A stretch of 12,926 nt of DNA from the NCBI GenBank assembly GCA_019414025.1, contig DXMU01000010.1, positions 1-12,926 of the forward strand. The letters run 5' to 3'. Below the pieces are notes generated by a model. That model saw only the letters and a program-made list of their open reading frames with translations. It was not told where the DNA came from and searched no databases. The stretch comes from Collinsella sp. GTDB taxonomy: Bacteria; Actinomycetota; Coriobacteriia; Coriobacteriales; Coriobacteriaceae. Positions within the stretch are counted from its first letter, which is position 1. Every line of letters begins with the position of its first letter. A program made the position numbers and the translations under genes. This document shows positions 6,313 through 12,803 of this stretch, one piece after another.

Positions 6313-7887
6313 TTAGGCGCCGTAGGGGTTGCGGTCGCGCTCGATGCGCTGGCGGATGTGGGCGTACTCGATTATCAGCAGCACCAGGAGTAGGGCCATG
6401 ATGGCTAGGTAGCTCACCACGGCGCCCATCAGACCCAGCAGCTTAATCAGGATCACCGGCAGCACCACGCTTACGGCGAAGCAGATCAGGTAGATCTTGG
6501 TGACATCGCCGGCGTGGCGCAACACCGTGATGATGGCGTAGATAAAGTCGATTGCCGCGGTGACGCCGCCGGCGACAACCATTAGCAGTGCCAGCGTGCG
6601 GTAGCGCTCAAAGTTGAGGCCGTACATAAAGCTCATGATGGGGATGCCGGGGCCTGCCATAAATGCGGCGCACGCTCCGGTAATGACCACGATCAGTGCC
6701 ATAACGGCAACAATAATCAAGTCAAAGCGGCGACGCTTGCGCGGATTCGCCCAAATGCTCGACAGACGTAGGAGCTGCGGTTTATAGATAAATCCAATGC
6801 TCAACAAAATAGCCTGCGCTGGAAAGAACAGTGCATTAAAGTACAGCTGATATTTGTATGCCAGCGTGCCTTCCATCACAAACTTGGGCATGCTCTCGAT
6901 AAGGTTGAACAAGAACAGTGCACCAAAGAGTGGAGCGCACTGGACAAACAGGTGGCCGACCTCGCGAAGGCTCACGCGGCGCGATTTTTCGGTCTCGAGC
7001 AGGGCGAGCGGCGCGGTGACCAGCACGAGCGAGGCGATCGCGGCGATGCCCATGGCCATGGCCGCGATGGGCATGCTGCGCGTGAGGAACAGCGCCACGC
7101 TGAAGACCGTGATGACGCCGACGGAGCGTAGCGTTTGGCTCATTCCAGCCAAGTAGAGTTTGTCGGCCTGCTGCAGGCGGCCTTCGTACACGTCGGCGAC
7201 GCCGTCGATGACCTTATACAGGTAGACGCCCAGGCCGATCGTCGCCATCTGCGCGTCATAGCCGCGGGCGCTGCTGTACATGAGGCCGCAGCCTAGGGCG
7301 AGCGCTCCACAAAGCCAGCGGTTGAGCTGGTAGGAGGCAAAGGACGTCTTTTCGTCGATGTCCGAGACCTGGAAATTGCGCACGCCGTAGTTGCACGCGA
7401 TCATGATGAGCGTGCCGGTGACAAAGGCGATGGAGAATTTGCCAGCCTCCTCGGCGCCCGCGAGCTGTGTGGACACGATGGTGAGCAACGGAAACGCCAT
7501 GCCCCATACGGCGGTGCCCAGGGTATTCCAAAGGTAGTCGCGACGGGTGGCGTGATCTTCGTACTCGGCTTCTTGCGTGGAGAAGCCGCCGCCGTAGACG
7601 GCTCCGAGCAGGCGGTTCCACCAGGCATTGACCATGCGGTGGATGGGGCCGGGCTGGCGATCGCGCTCGCGGCGACGGCGTGTGGCCTGGCTGCTGTCGG
7701 GACCGCCGGCGTTACGCTGGCTTAGCTCTTGGATTCGTGCGAGCTCCTCGGCGGTGTGCGATGCGGGGAACAGGCCGTTCTCGATGCGTCCGCCCTGCCC
7801 GTGCGCCCCGTCCGATACGGTGGGGTCGGCGACGCCATTGCGGCGGGCGATGGCGCGGCGAATGCTATCGATGGGCGTGATGCTCAA
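6313..7887 (-). CDS. Wzx/MATE-like polysaccharide flippase family membrane protein
   Basis: I place the start at a TTG (7885-7887, minus strand) because AAAGGA lies 7 nt upstream and a -10 box lies just beyond; the same frame stays open to 8178, but that extension would be translated from hairpin repeats. This gives 524 residues. The first ~118 residues are hydrophilic and rich in Arg, with a polar, possibly unstructured stretch; about 12-14 membrane helices follow from residue ~120 to ~510. YGVRNFQVSDIDEKTSFASY (about 167-186) is a motif I associate with Gram-positive members of the Wzx/RfbX ('lipopolysaccharide biosynthesis protein') group of the MOP superfamily, which flip lipid-linked glycans across the membrane. 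No glycosyltransferase, ligase or other polysaccharide gene is near, so it stands alone. The substrate is unknown. Confidence 0.8.
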   Translation of the reverse strand: MSITPIDSIRRAIARRNGVADPTVSDGAHGQGGRIENGLFPASHTAEELARIQELSQRNAGGPDSSQATRRRRERDRQPGPIHRMVNAWWNRLLGAVYGGGFSTQEAEYEDHATRRDYLWNTLGTAVWGMAFPLLTIVSTQLAGAEEAGKFSIAFVTGTLIMIACNYGVRNFQVSDIDEKTSFASYQLNRWLCGALALGCGLMYSSARGYDAQMATIGLGVYLYKVIDGVADVYEGRLQQADKLYLAGMSQTLRSVGVITVFSVALFLTRSMPIAAMAMGIAAIASLVLVTAPLALLETEKSRRVSLREVGHLFVQCAPLFGALFLFNLIESMPKFVMEGTLAYKYQLYFNALFFPAQAILLSIGFIYKPQLLRLSSIWANPRKRRRFDLIIVAVMALIVVITGACAAFMAGPGIPIMSFMYGLNFERYRTLALLMVVAGGVTAAIDFIYAIITVLRHAGDVTKIYLICFAVSVVLPVILIKLLGLMGAVVSYLAIMALLLVLLIIEYAHIRQRIERDRNPYGA

Positions 7888-7915
7888 AGCGGAGTCCTTT
7901 CTATTGCTGCGCTCT

Positions 7916-7921
7916 AGTATA
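7916..7921 (-). promoter_or_regulatory. Candidate -10 box for the flippase gene
   Basis: TATACT on the minus strand matches five of six -10 bases and would start RNA near 7910, about 22 nt before the TTG start at 7887. The -35 region is poor. Its position supports the TTG start, because a start at 8178 would place this promoter inside the gene. Confidence 0.4.
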
Positions 7922-7998
7922 GACGCGACGGTGTTCGTTCGTGTTTTTGAACAGGTTGTTCGATAATTTCGGCGGCGCCATTCAGTAGACGGCATTTG

Positions 7999-8036
7999 GG
8001 GACGTTCCTTATGTGCCGGCACTTTGGGAACGTCCC
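7999..8036. repeat. Hairpin repeat 1 of a tandem pair (GGGACGTTCC arms)
   Basis: GGGACGTTCC (7999-8008) pairs perfectly with GGAACGTCCC (8027-8036). The loop contains GTGCCGGCAC (8013-8022), itself a perfect palindrome, and AGTGCCGGCA recurs just after the right arm (8039-8048), so alternative pairings exist. It lies in the 352-base gap 7888-8239 between the divergent flippase and pckA genes. There is no U-tract, so it is not an obvious terminator. Confidence 0.7.
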
Positions 8037-8052
8037 TAAGTGCCGGCATCCG

Positions 8053-8090
8053 GGGACACTCCTTGAATGTTGCCTGTTCAAGAGTGTCCC
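8053..8090. repeat. Hairpin repeat 2 of a tandem pair (GGGACACTC arms)
   Basis: GGGACACTC (8053-8061) pairs with GAGTGTCCC (8082-8090), continued by TTGAA (8063-8067) with TTCAA (8077-8081), giving a 14-bp interrupted stem around a 9-nt loop. It starts 16 bases after the end of repeat 1 and has the same opening (GGGGAC..TCCTT), so the two look like members of related intergenic repeat families placed side by side. Confidence 0.7.
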
Positions 8091-8149
8091 TAACGACTAG
8101 GCCGCTTGCCTGCGATTTTTGACCGTTGGGCGGGCGCTTCGCCGTTGCC

Positions 8150-8165
8150 GCAAAAACGTTTTTGC
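8150..8165. promoter_or_regulatory. Perfect 16-bp palindrome upstream of pckA, candidate operator
   Basis: GCAAAAACGTTTTTGC is its own reverse complement over all 16 bases. It lies 75-90 bases before the pckA ATG in an otherwise ordinary stretch, just upstream of the -10-like TACAAC (8174-8179). A dimeric DNA-binding protein is the natural reader. I cannot name it. Confidence 0.5.
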
Positions 8166-8182
8166 ATATCGGGTACAACGGG

Positions 8183-8198
8183 CTTTACGTGAGTAAAG
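8183..8198. promoter_or_regulatory. Second dyad upstream of pckA, candidate operator
   Basis: CTTTAC (8183-8188) and GTAAAG (8193-8198) are inverted repeats with a 4-base centre GTGA. It lies 25 bases downstream of the centre of the 16-bp palindrome plus one half-turn or so, and just after the TACAAC -10 candidate, a usual place for repression. The factor is unknown. Confidence 0.4.
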
Positions 8199-8239
8199 TG
8201 CGCGTCGCGTCCACGTGTCGCGTTTTTAAAGGAGGCCCC

Positions 8240-9910
8240 ATGCCTGGTGTTACCCCTGCAGATGTTTTGTCCAACTTTGGTATTACGCTGGTCGAAGATC
8301 CCGCCGAGAATCAGCCCCGTCTACTGGTCGATCTACCCGCCGCGGAGCTCGTCGAGCACGCTATCCGCCGCAACGAAGGCCGCATGGCCTCCAACGGCGC
8401 ACTGGTGATCGAGACGGGGGAGCGCACTGGTCGCTCGCCCAACGATCGCTTTATCGTTGACACGCCCGACGTGCACGACAAGATTGCCTGGGGCGCGGTC
8501 AACCGCCCGCTGTCCGTCGAGAGCTATGAGGCCATCAAGGCCGGCATCGTCGACTATCTCAACGAGCGCGACGTGTTCGTCACCCGCGGCATGGCAGGCG
8601 CCGACCGCAACCACACGCGTCGACTGCTCGTTGCCTGCGAGCGTGCCAGCCAGGCGCTCTTCATTAAGCAGATGCTCGCCCGCCCGCTTGCCCGCGAAAT
8701 CGCGCGCACCGGCGAGCCGGACTTCTGCGTCCTTGCCGCACCCGGCTATCAGTGCGACCCTGCCATCAAGGGCCTCAACTCCAGCGCCGCCGTGGTCATC
8801 AACTTCCAGGAACGCGTGATTCTGGTCGCCGGCACCGGCTACTCCGGCGAGATTAAAAAGTCGATCTTTAGCGTCATGAACTATCTGCTGCCCGTCGAGG
8901 ACGAGGTGCTGCCCATGCATTGCTCGGCCAGCATGGATCCCGTCACGCACGAGACGGCCGTGTTCTTTGGCCTCTCCGGCACGGGCAAGACCACGCTTTC
9001 GGCCAACCCCACGCGCCTGCTGATCGGCGACGACGAGCACGGCTGGTCCGACATGGGCATCTTCAACATCGAGGGCGGCTGCTACGCCAAGTGCGAGGGC
9101 CTGGACGCGTTCCACGAGCCCGAGATCTTCAACGCTGTCCGCTTTGGCGCGATCTGCGAAAACGTGGTGCTCGACGAGAACCGCAAGCCCAACTACGATG
9201 ACATCTCGATCACGCACAATACGCGCGTGGCCTATCCCGTGGAGCACATTCCTAACGCGTGGACTAAGGGCATGGGCACCACTCCGAGTGTCGTGCTGTT
9301 CCTGACTTGCGACGCTTTTGGCGTGCTGCCGCCCATCTCGCGTCTGACGGCCGACGCCGCCATGTACCACTTTGTGACGGGCTTTACGGCCAAGATTCCC
9401 GGCACCGAGGTCGGCGTCACCGAGCCCACGCCCACGTTCTCTTCGCTGTTCGGCGAACCGTTTATGCCACTCGACCCCATGGTTTACGCCAAGATGCTCG
9501 GCGAGCGCATTGCCGACGGCCGCACGCGTGTGTACCTGGTCAACACCGGCTGGATCGGCGGCGGCTATGGCGTGGGTCATCGCATCGAGCTGGCCTACAC
9601 GCGCTCGCTGGTCGCGCGCGCCCTCGACGGCACCATCGAGGACAGCGAGTTCGTGCACGACGACATCTTTAACGTCGACATTCCCACCACGTGCCACGGC
9701 GTGCCCGACGGCATTTTGGTGCCGCGCCAATACTGGCAGAGTACCGCGCGCTACGACGAGGCCGCACATAACTTGGCCGTGATGTTCGAGGAGAACTTCG
9801 AGAAGAAGTACTCGCACCTGCCCGATTCCGTCAAGGCCGCCGGTCCGCACGCTCAGGTGCACGCCGACGCCCGTCATCGCGGCCGCGGCTTGTTGGGACT
9901 CCGACACTAG
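8240..9910 (+). CDS. pckA: Phosphoenolpyruvate carboxykinase (ATP)
   Basis: This 556-residue cytosolic enzyme interconverts oxaloacetate + ATP with PEP + CO2 + ADP. In gut anaerobes it often runs toward oxaloacetate and ATP formation; in others it serves gluconeogenesis. Visible motifs are GERTGRSPNDRF (about 61-72, substrate Arg), GYSGEIKKS (Mn2+/substrate Lys), the P-loop GLSGTGKTT (about 244-252), LIGDDEHGW (metal-binding Asp), and TRVAYPVEHI and NTGWIGGGYGVG downstream. The ATG at 8240 follows AAAGGAGG by five bases; the frame stays open upstream to 8126, but that part overlaps the operator-like dyads and has no ribosome binding site. The protein ends with an additional basic tail of about 18 residues (after AAGPHA, where family members known to me stop). 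Terminator 9926-9966 follows 15 bases after the stop. Confidence 0.97.
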   Translation: MPGVTPADVLSNFGITLVEDPAENQPRLLVDLPAAELVEHAIRRNEGRMASNGALVIETGERTGRSPNDRFIVDTPDVHDKIAWGAVNRPLSVESYEAIKAGIVDYLNERDVFVTRGMAGADRNHTRRLLVACERASQALFIKQMLARPLAREIARTGEPDFCVLAAPGYQCDPAIKGLNSSAAVVINFQERVILVAGTGYSGEIKKSIFSVMNYLLPVEDEVLPMHCSASMDPVTHETAVFFGLSGTGKTTLSANPTRLLIGDDEHGWSDMGIFNIEGGCYAKCEGLDAFHEPEIFNAVRFGAICENVVLDENRKPNYDDISITHNTRVAYPVEHIPNAWTKGMGTTPSVVLFLTCDAFGVLPPISRLTADAAMYHFVTGFTAKIPGTEVGVTEPTPTFSSLFGEPFMPLDPMVYAKMLGERIADGRTRVYLVNTGWIGGGYGVGHRIELAYTRSLVARALDGTIEDSEFVHDDIFNVDIPTTCHGVPDGILVPRQYWQSTARYDEAAHNLAVMFEENFEKKYSHLPDSVKAAGPHAQVHADARHRGRGLLGLRH

Positions 9911-9925
9911 CGTCGCCTCAGACCC

Positions 9926-9966
9926 AAAACCACCATAAAGGGGACAGGCACCTTTGTGGTGGTTTT
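9926..9966 (+). terminator. Intrinsic terminator after pckA, hairpin-family copy A
   Basis: AAAACCACCATAAAGG (9926-9941) pairs with CCTTTGTGGTGGTTTT (9951-9966): 16 pairs including one G-T, and a 9-nt loop GGACAGGCA. The right arm ends in TTTT and the left arm gives TTTT on the other strand, so it can work both ways. This is copy A of a family seen four times in the window (also 10887-10927, 12466-12504 and a half-copy at 12872). Confidence 0.85.
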
Positions 9967-9987
9967 ACTCGCGCGGATGACTCGGGT

Positions 9988-10093
9988 TACAATACGCCTA
10001 ACATATCGATCCCTTCTCCGGATGGGGGCAGCGTAAGCGCTCTTGTGGCGGCACCGTAGGACTTTGAAGGTGGCCGTCGTAAGGGCGCTTTTT
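9988..10093 (+). ncRNA. Candidate small RNA or attenuating leader upstream of the B3/4 gene
   Basis: A -10 box TACAAT (9988-9993) sits just past terminator A, so RNA should begin near 10000. Bases 10035-10055 pair with 10069-10090 in an almost unbroken stem of about 21 pairs (several G-U, one bulged G), with loop GTAGGACTTTGAA, followed by TTTTTG (10089-10094). The product would be a roughly 95-nt RNA ending at an intrinsic terminator 45 bases before the next ATG. It may be a free small RNA or a leader that attenuates the B3/4 gene. CCCTT (10011-10015) could compete by pairing with AAGGG (10081-10085). It matches no riboswitch class I can recognise. The -35 is weak. Confidence 0.5.
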
Positions 10094-10137
10094 GTTTAGG
10101 CACCCGGGCTCGGGCGCATGCTATGAAGGGAGAGCAC

Positions 10138-10857
10138 ATGAAGAGTTTCGTTGCCGAGGATTCGTTTTGGGAGCTATTTCCGCAGGCGGCTGTCGGTGTT
10201 GTGGTCGTAAAGGGCATGAAGCCCGCGGCTCAGATTCCTCAAGAGGACGTGGACGCGATTGCGGCGTTGCTCGACCGCGCCAATATCGACGCGGAGCGTC
10301 ATCTGACCAGCGATACTATCAGCGAGAATGCGCCGGTTAAGGCATGGCGCGAGGCATATCGCCTATTCAAGACCAAGAAGGGCGCGCGTTGCTCAATTGA
10401 GAACCTGCTCAAGCGCGTGCTCAAAGGCAAGCCGGTGGGCCACATTACGCCCGCGGTGGACATCTACAACACGGTGTCGCTGTCCTACGCGCTGCCCGTA
10501 GGCGGCGAGGATTTGCACGCGATTGAGGGAGACCTTTGCCTGAAGGTGACCGACGGTGGTGATTCATTTCTGCCGCTTGGCGAGGAGACAGATGACCCGA
10601 CGCTTCCCGGCGAGCTCGCCTACATCGATGATGCGGGCGCCGTATGCCGCTGCTGGAACTGGCGCGACGGCGTTCGAACGGCGTTGTCCGATGATTCGGC
10701 CGATGCTTTCCTGGCGATTGAGTGCGTGGAGCCCGAGCGGATGGGGGATTGCCAGGCCGCGATCGATCGCTTAGCCGAGCTGCTCGAGCGCTATCTGGGA
10801 GCGACGGTTGTCGTTAAAACGCTTGTGACCCGCGACAATCCTTGCGTGGGGCTGTAG
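10138..10857 (+). CDS. Solo B3/4 domain protein (PheRS-beta editing-like)
   Basis: The 239-residue protein consists of a single B3/4 domain (PF03483, COG3382), the domain that in the phenylalanyl-tRNA synthetase beta chain hydrolyses mischarged Tyr-tRNA(Phe). Typical features are an N-terminal alpha/beta part, KAWREAYRLFKTKKGARCSIENLLKR split across about residues 63-88, the stretch PAVDIYNTVSLSYALPVGG (about 102-120), and GELAYIDD...CWNWRDG (about 156-178). Free-standing versions are widespread; most have no tested function, and trans-editing of tRNA or an RNA-binding role are both plausible. I chose ATG 10138 because AAGGGAG (10126-10132) is placed correctly for it; ATG 10123 overlaps that site and has none of its own. 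The gene is alone on its transcript, with the structured leader before it and terminator copy B 29 bases after the stop. Confidence 0.85.
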   Translation: MKSFVAEDSFWELFPQAAVGVVVVKGMKPAAQIPQEDVDAIAALLDRANIDAERHLTSDTISENAPVKAWREAYRLFKTKKGARCSIENLLKRVLKGKPVGHITPAVDIYNTVSLSYALPVGGEDLHAIEGDLCLKVTDGGDSFLPLGEETDDPTLPGELAYIDDAGAVCRCWNWRDGVRTALSDDSADAFLAIECVEPERMGDCQAAIDRLAELLERYLGATVVVKTLVTRDNPCVGL

Positions 10858-10886
10858 CGAAGTCTGCGGATCAAACTCGATGCCCC

Positions 10887-10927
10887 AAACCACCACAAAG
10901 GTGCCTGTCCCCTTTGTGGTGGTTTTT
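10887..10927 (+). terminator. Intrinsic terminator after the B3/4 gene, hairpin-family copy B
   Basis: AAACCACCACAAAGG (10887-10901) pairs perfectly over 15 bp with CCTTTGTGGTGGTTT (10911-10925), and TTTTT runs to 10927. The loop is TGCCTGTCC, the reverse complement of the loop of copies A and C, so this copy has the opposite orientation. Confidence 0.88.
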
Positions 10928-10959
10928 ATGTTGATGGGTTAACAAATGGGGTATTTGGG

Positions 10960-11008
10960 TACGGGTGTCGGCTTATGCGACTAAGATGTTTACCCGTAAG
11001 CATTATGC
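10960..11008 (+). promoter_or_regulatory. Dyad-rich region before the MarR gene, candidate autoregulatory site
   Basis: TACGGGT (10960-10966) and ACCCGTA (10992-10998) are 7-bp inverted repeats enclosing GTCG...CGAC (10967-10981) and a -10-like TAAGAT (10982-10987). GCATTATGC (11000-11008) is a 9-bp palindrome right after. MarR proteins commonly bind such dyads in their own promoter. No good -35 is seen and the assignment is inference. Confidence 0.35.
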
Positions 11009-11030
11009 AAGCGAAAGGCGGTCGTCTCCC

Positions 11031-11480
11031 ATGCAGCAGAACGACGAGACACGTTTCGAGGACTTTGTCGGACTGATCAGCGGGCTCTACAAGGAGATCC
11101 AGCGTATCAAGACGTCCGAAGGCGCAAGGCTGGGCCTCAAGGGCTCCGACGTTATGTGCCTGTACTATCTTGAGCGCAGCAAGGACGGCCTGACTGGCGC
11201 CGACCTCGCCCGCATGGCCGGCGTTACCCGTGCCGCCGTTTCGCGCACACTGGCACATCTGGAGGAGGGCGGCTACGTCGAGGTTGACGACTCGGGTGAT
11301 GCGGCCGTCAAGTATCGTGCTCCGGTGCGCCTGACTGCCCTGGGCGGCGAGAGCATGAGCGAGGCCGATCGCATCATTCGCGAGGTGCTCGATACCACCG
11401 GCAAGGCCATGGGCGTGGAGCAGCGCGAGCAGATGTATGCATCGCTGCGCACGATCCTCAACACCCTGCGCGAGATCTAG
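11031..11480 (+). CDS. MarR-family winged-helix transcriptional regulator
   Basis: A 149-residue dimeric DNA-binding protein. Residues about 8-30 form the dimerisation helix; LTGADLARMAGVTRAAVSRT (about 54-73) is the helix-turn-helix with the recognition helix; LEEGGYVEVDD...YRAPVRLTALGG (about 77-106) is the wing with its beta-hairpin; the C-terminal helix completes the dimer surface. I chose ATG 11031, with GGCGG nine bases upstream; an in-frame ATG at 10986 and one at 10965 lack ribosome binding sites and would overlap the dyads. It lies 119 bases before degV on the same strand with no terminator between, so it may be cotranscribed with degV. Target and ligand unknown; its own promoter dyads or the degV promoter are the natural candidates. 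Confidence 0.88.
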   Translation: MQQNDETRFEDFVGLISGLYKEIQRIKTSEGARLGLKGSDVMCLYYLERSKDGLTGADLARMAGVTRAAVSRTLAHLEEGGYVEVDDSGDAAVKYRAPVRLTALGGESMSEADRIIREVLDTTGKAMGVEQREQMYASLRTILNTLREI

Positions 11481-11599
11481 AGCCGCGCTGGCGCTAGCTT
11501 TCAGCCAAGAACTGCATCGTCCCGTTTGAGCGCGTACGCCGTGCCGGGACATTGCTGTCAAAATTCCCTGCGCGAGACCTGCGCAAGAAAGGATTCGTT

Positions 11600-12454
11600 A
11601 TGTCCGTCCGCATTATTACCGATTCCGCAAGCGATATGTCGCCGGCGGAGCACCCCGCTCTGCGTGTTCTGCCGCTGTCCGTCACCTTTGGCACCGATGT
11701 GTATATGGATGGCGTCGACATCGATCACCAGCGCTTTTACGAGATGCTTGTGGAGCGCGATGAGCTGCCCAAGACCGGTCAGGTCAACCCGTACGCCTTT
11801 TCGCAGGCGATTGCCGAAGCGCGTGAGGCCGGCGATGAGGCCGTGATTATTACCGTGGGCGCCAAGCTCTCGGGCACCAACCAGAGTGCTCGTACGGCAC
11901 TTGCCGAGGCGCCGGGCGGCGACATGTTCGTCGTGGACAGCAATAACGTGACCTTGGGCGAGCGCGTGCTGGTCGAGTATGCGCTGCGCCTGGTGGACGA
12001 GGGCCAGGGCGCGGCTCAGGTTGCGGCGGCTGTCGAGGCCGTGCGCGACCGCGTGGTCGTCATCGGCCTGCTCGAGACGTTGGAGTACCTGGTGCGCGGC
12101 GGTCGCCTGTCTGCTGCGGCCGGTGCCGTGGGTACGCTGCTCAACGTAAAGCCCGTGGTGGCTGCCGAGGACGGTCTGATCGTGCAGCTGGGCAAGGCGC
12201 GCGGTTCCAAGAACGGACGTAACCTGCTCAACCAGAAGGTCGAAAAGGCGGGCGGCATCGACTTTTCCATGCCGCTGGCGCTCGGCTATACGGGCCTTTC
12301 GGATGCGGTGCTCAAGAAGTATATCGAGGACAGCGCGGCACTGTGGGCTGGCCACACCGAGGGCGAACTGCCCGTTCACACCATCGGCGCCACCATCGGC
12401 ACCCATGTAGGCCCCGGCGCCGTAGCCGTAGCCTTCTTCCAACCCGTTAACTAG
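11600..12454 (+). CDS. DegV family fatty-acid-binding protein
   Basis: A 284-residue two-domain DegV protein. These bind one fatty acid and, when paired with the FakA kinase, present it for phosphorylation to acyl-phosphate (FakB role) for use in phospholipid synthesis. Hallmarks: IITDSASDM (residues 5-13), LPLSVTFG (about 24-31), TVGAKLSGTNQSAR (about 85-98, the ligand carboxylate-binding SGT), VDSNNVTLG, LETLEYLVRGGRLS (C-terminal domain entrance), LLNVKPVV, and the C-terminal GATIGTHVGPGAVAVAF. The ATG at 11600 is 6 bases after AAAGGA; the frame opens further at 11552 without a ribosome binding site. No fakA-like gene is in the window, so the partner must be encoded elsewhere. Terminator copy C follows 11 bases after the stop. 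Confidence 0.95.
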   Translation: MSVRIITDSASDMSPAEHPALRVLPLSVTFGTDVYMDGVDIDHQRFYEMLVERDELPKTGQVNPYAFSQAIAEAREAGDEAVIITVGAKLSGTNQSARTALAEAPGGDMFVVDSNNVTLGERVLVEYALRLVDEGQGAAQVAAAVEAVRDRVVVIGLLETLEYLVRGGRLSAAAGAVGTLLNVKPVVAAEDGLIVQLGKARGSKNGRNLLNQKVEKAGGIDFSMPLALGYTGLSDAVLKKYIEDSAALWAGHTEGELPVHTIGATIGTHVGPGAVAVAFFQPVN

Positions 12455-12465
12455 CCCACCTGCCA

Positions 12466-12504
12466 AAACCACCACAAAGGGGACAGGCACCTTTGTGGTG
12501 GTTT
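12466..12504 (+). terminator. Intrinsic terminator after degV, hairpin-family copy C
   Basis: AAACCACCACAAAGG (12466-12480) pairs perfectly with CCTTTGTGGTGGTTT (12490-12504) around loop GGACAGGCA. The U-tract is short (TTTA). It ends only 29 bases before the start of the next gene. GGGACA (12480-12485) and TATGCT (12504-12509), 18 bases apart, could act as a weak promoter for that gene from inside the repeat. Confidence 0.8.
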
Positions 12505-12533
12505 ATGCTATTCCGGGTGGAAGGGGGCGAGCA

Positions 12534-12803
12534 ATGGCGTCTGAGGGCTTTTTTGAGCGGGTGTACGAGGTGGTCGAGCAGATTCCCGAGGGGATGGTCG
12601 CCACGTATGGTCAGGTGGCGCTGCTTGCTGGACGTCCACGAAGTGCGCGGTACGTGGGGTATGCCCTGCATGGCAATCCGCGCCCCGGCGAGATTCCCTG
12701 TCACCGCGTGGTGTTTGCCGATGGCCGCATATGCGATGGTTTTGCTTTTGGCGGTCCCGATGCTCAACGTGAGCTTTTGCTAGGGGGAGGGTGTGGCGTT
12801 TAA
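12534..12803 (+). CDS. MGMT/ATL-family alkylguanine-binding protein, C-terminus frameshifted
   Basis: The frame encodes 89 residues of the DNA-binding/active-site domain of O6-alkylguanine-DNA alkyltransferases. IPEGMVATYGQVALLAG (about 17-33) and RSARYVG (36-42, Arg finger) are typical, and IPCHRVV (54-60) keeps the acceptor Cys (C56) that the tryptophan-bearing ATL proteins have lost. Family members flip out alkylated guanine and either take the alkyl group or flag the lesion for excision repair. After QRELL (79-83) the frame reads LGGGCGV and stops at 12803. In the next frame the expected ending appears (EGVAF...VDLAACRW, stop 12853-12855). One G fewer in the G5 run 12783-12787 joins them to give 106 residues, the normal form. 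So this is a frameshift mutant, a sequencing error or a slippage switch. ATG 12534 follows AAGGGGG; the earlier ATG 12495 lies in the terminator. Confidence 0.8.
   Translation: MASEGFFERVYEVVEQIPEGMVATYGQVALLAGRPRSARYVGYALHGNPRPGEIPCHRVVFADGRICDGFAFGGPDAQRELLLGGGCGV

Noticed and set aside
7888..8178. 97-residue N-terminal extension of the flippase to ATG 8178
   Set aside because: It would be translated through both hairpin repeats and the gene's own -10 box; the TTG at 7887 has AAAGGA at good spacing.
8126..8239. N-terminal extension of pckA to ATG 8126
   Set aside because: It has no ribosome binding site, would translate the operator-like dyads, and ATG 8240 has an ideal AAAGGAGG.
8333..9907. 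524-codon open frame on the minus strand
   Set aside because: It is antisense to pckA, with the same low-complexity shadow composition and no ribosome binding site or family motif.
10006..10096. T-box riboswitch (GGCGGCACCG at about 10048-10057 resembles the GGUGGCACCGCG antiterminator)
   Set aside because: The key UGGN bulge is not in the right place, and only about 35 bases precede it, too short for a stem I with specifier loop. Kept as an unassigned leader or small RNA.
11558..12490. 310-codon open frame on the minus strand
   Set aside because: It is antisense to degV and extends into terminator copy C; it is a codon-bias shadow.
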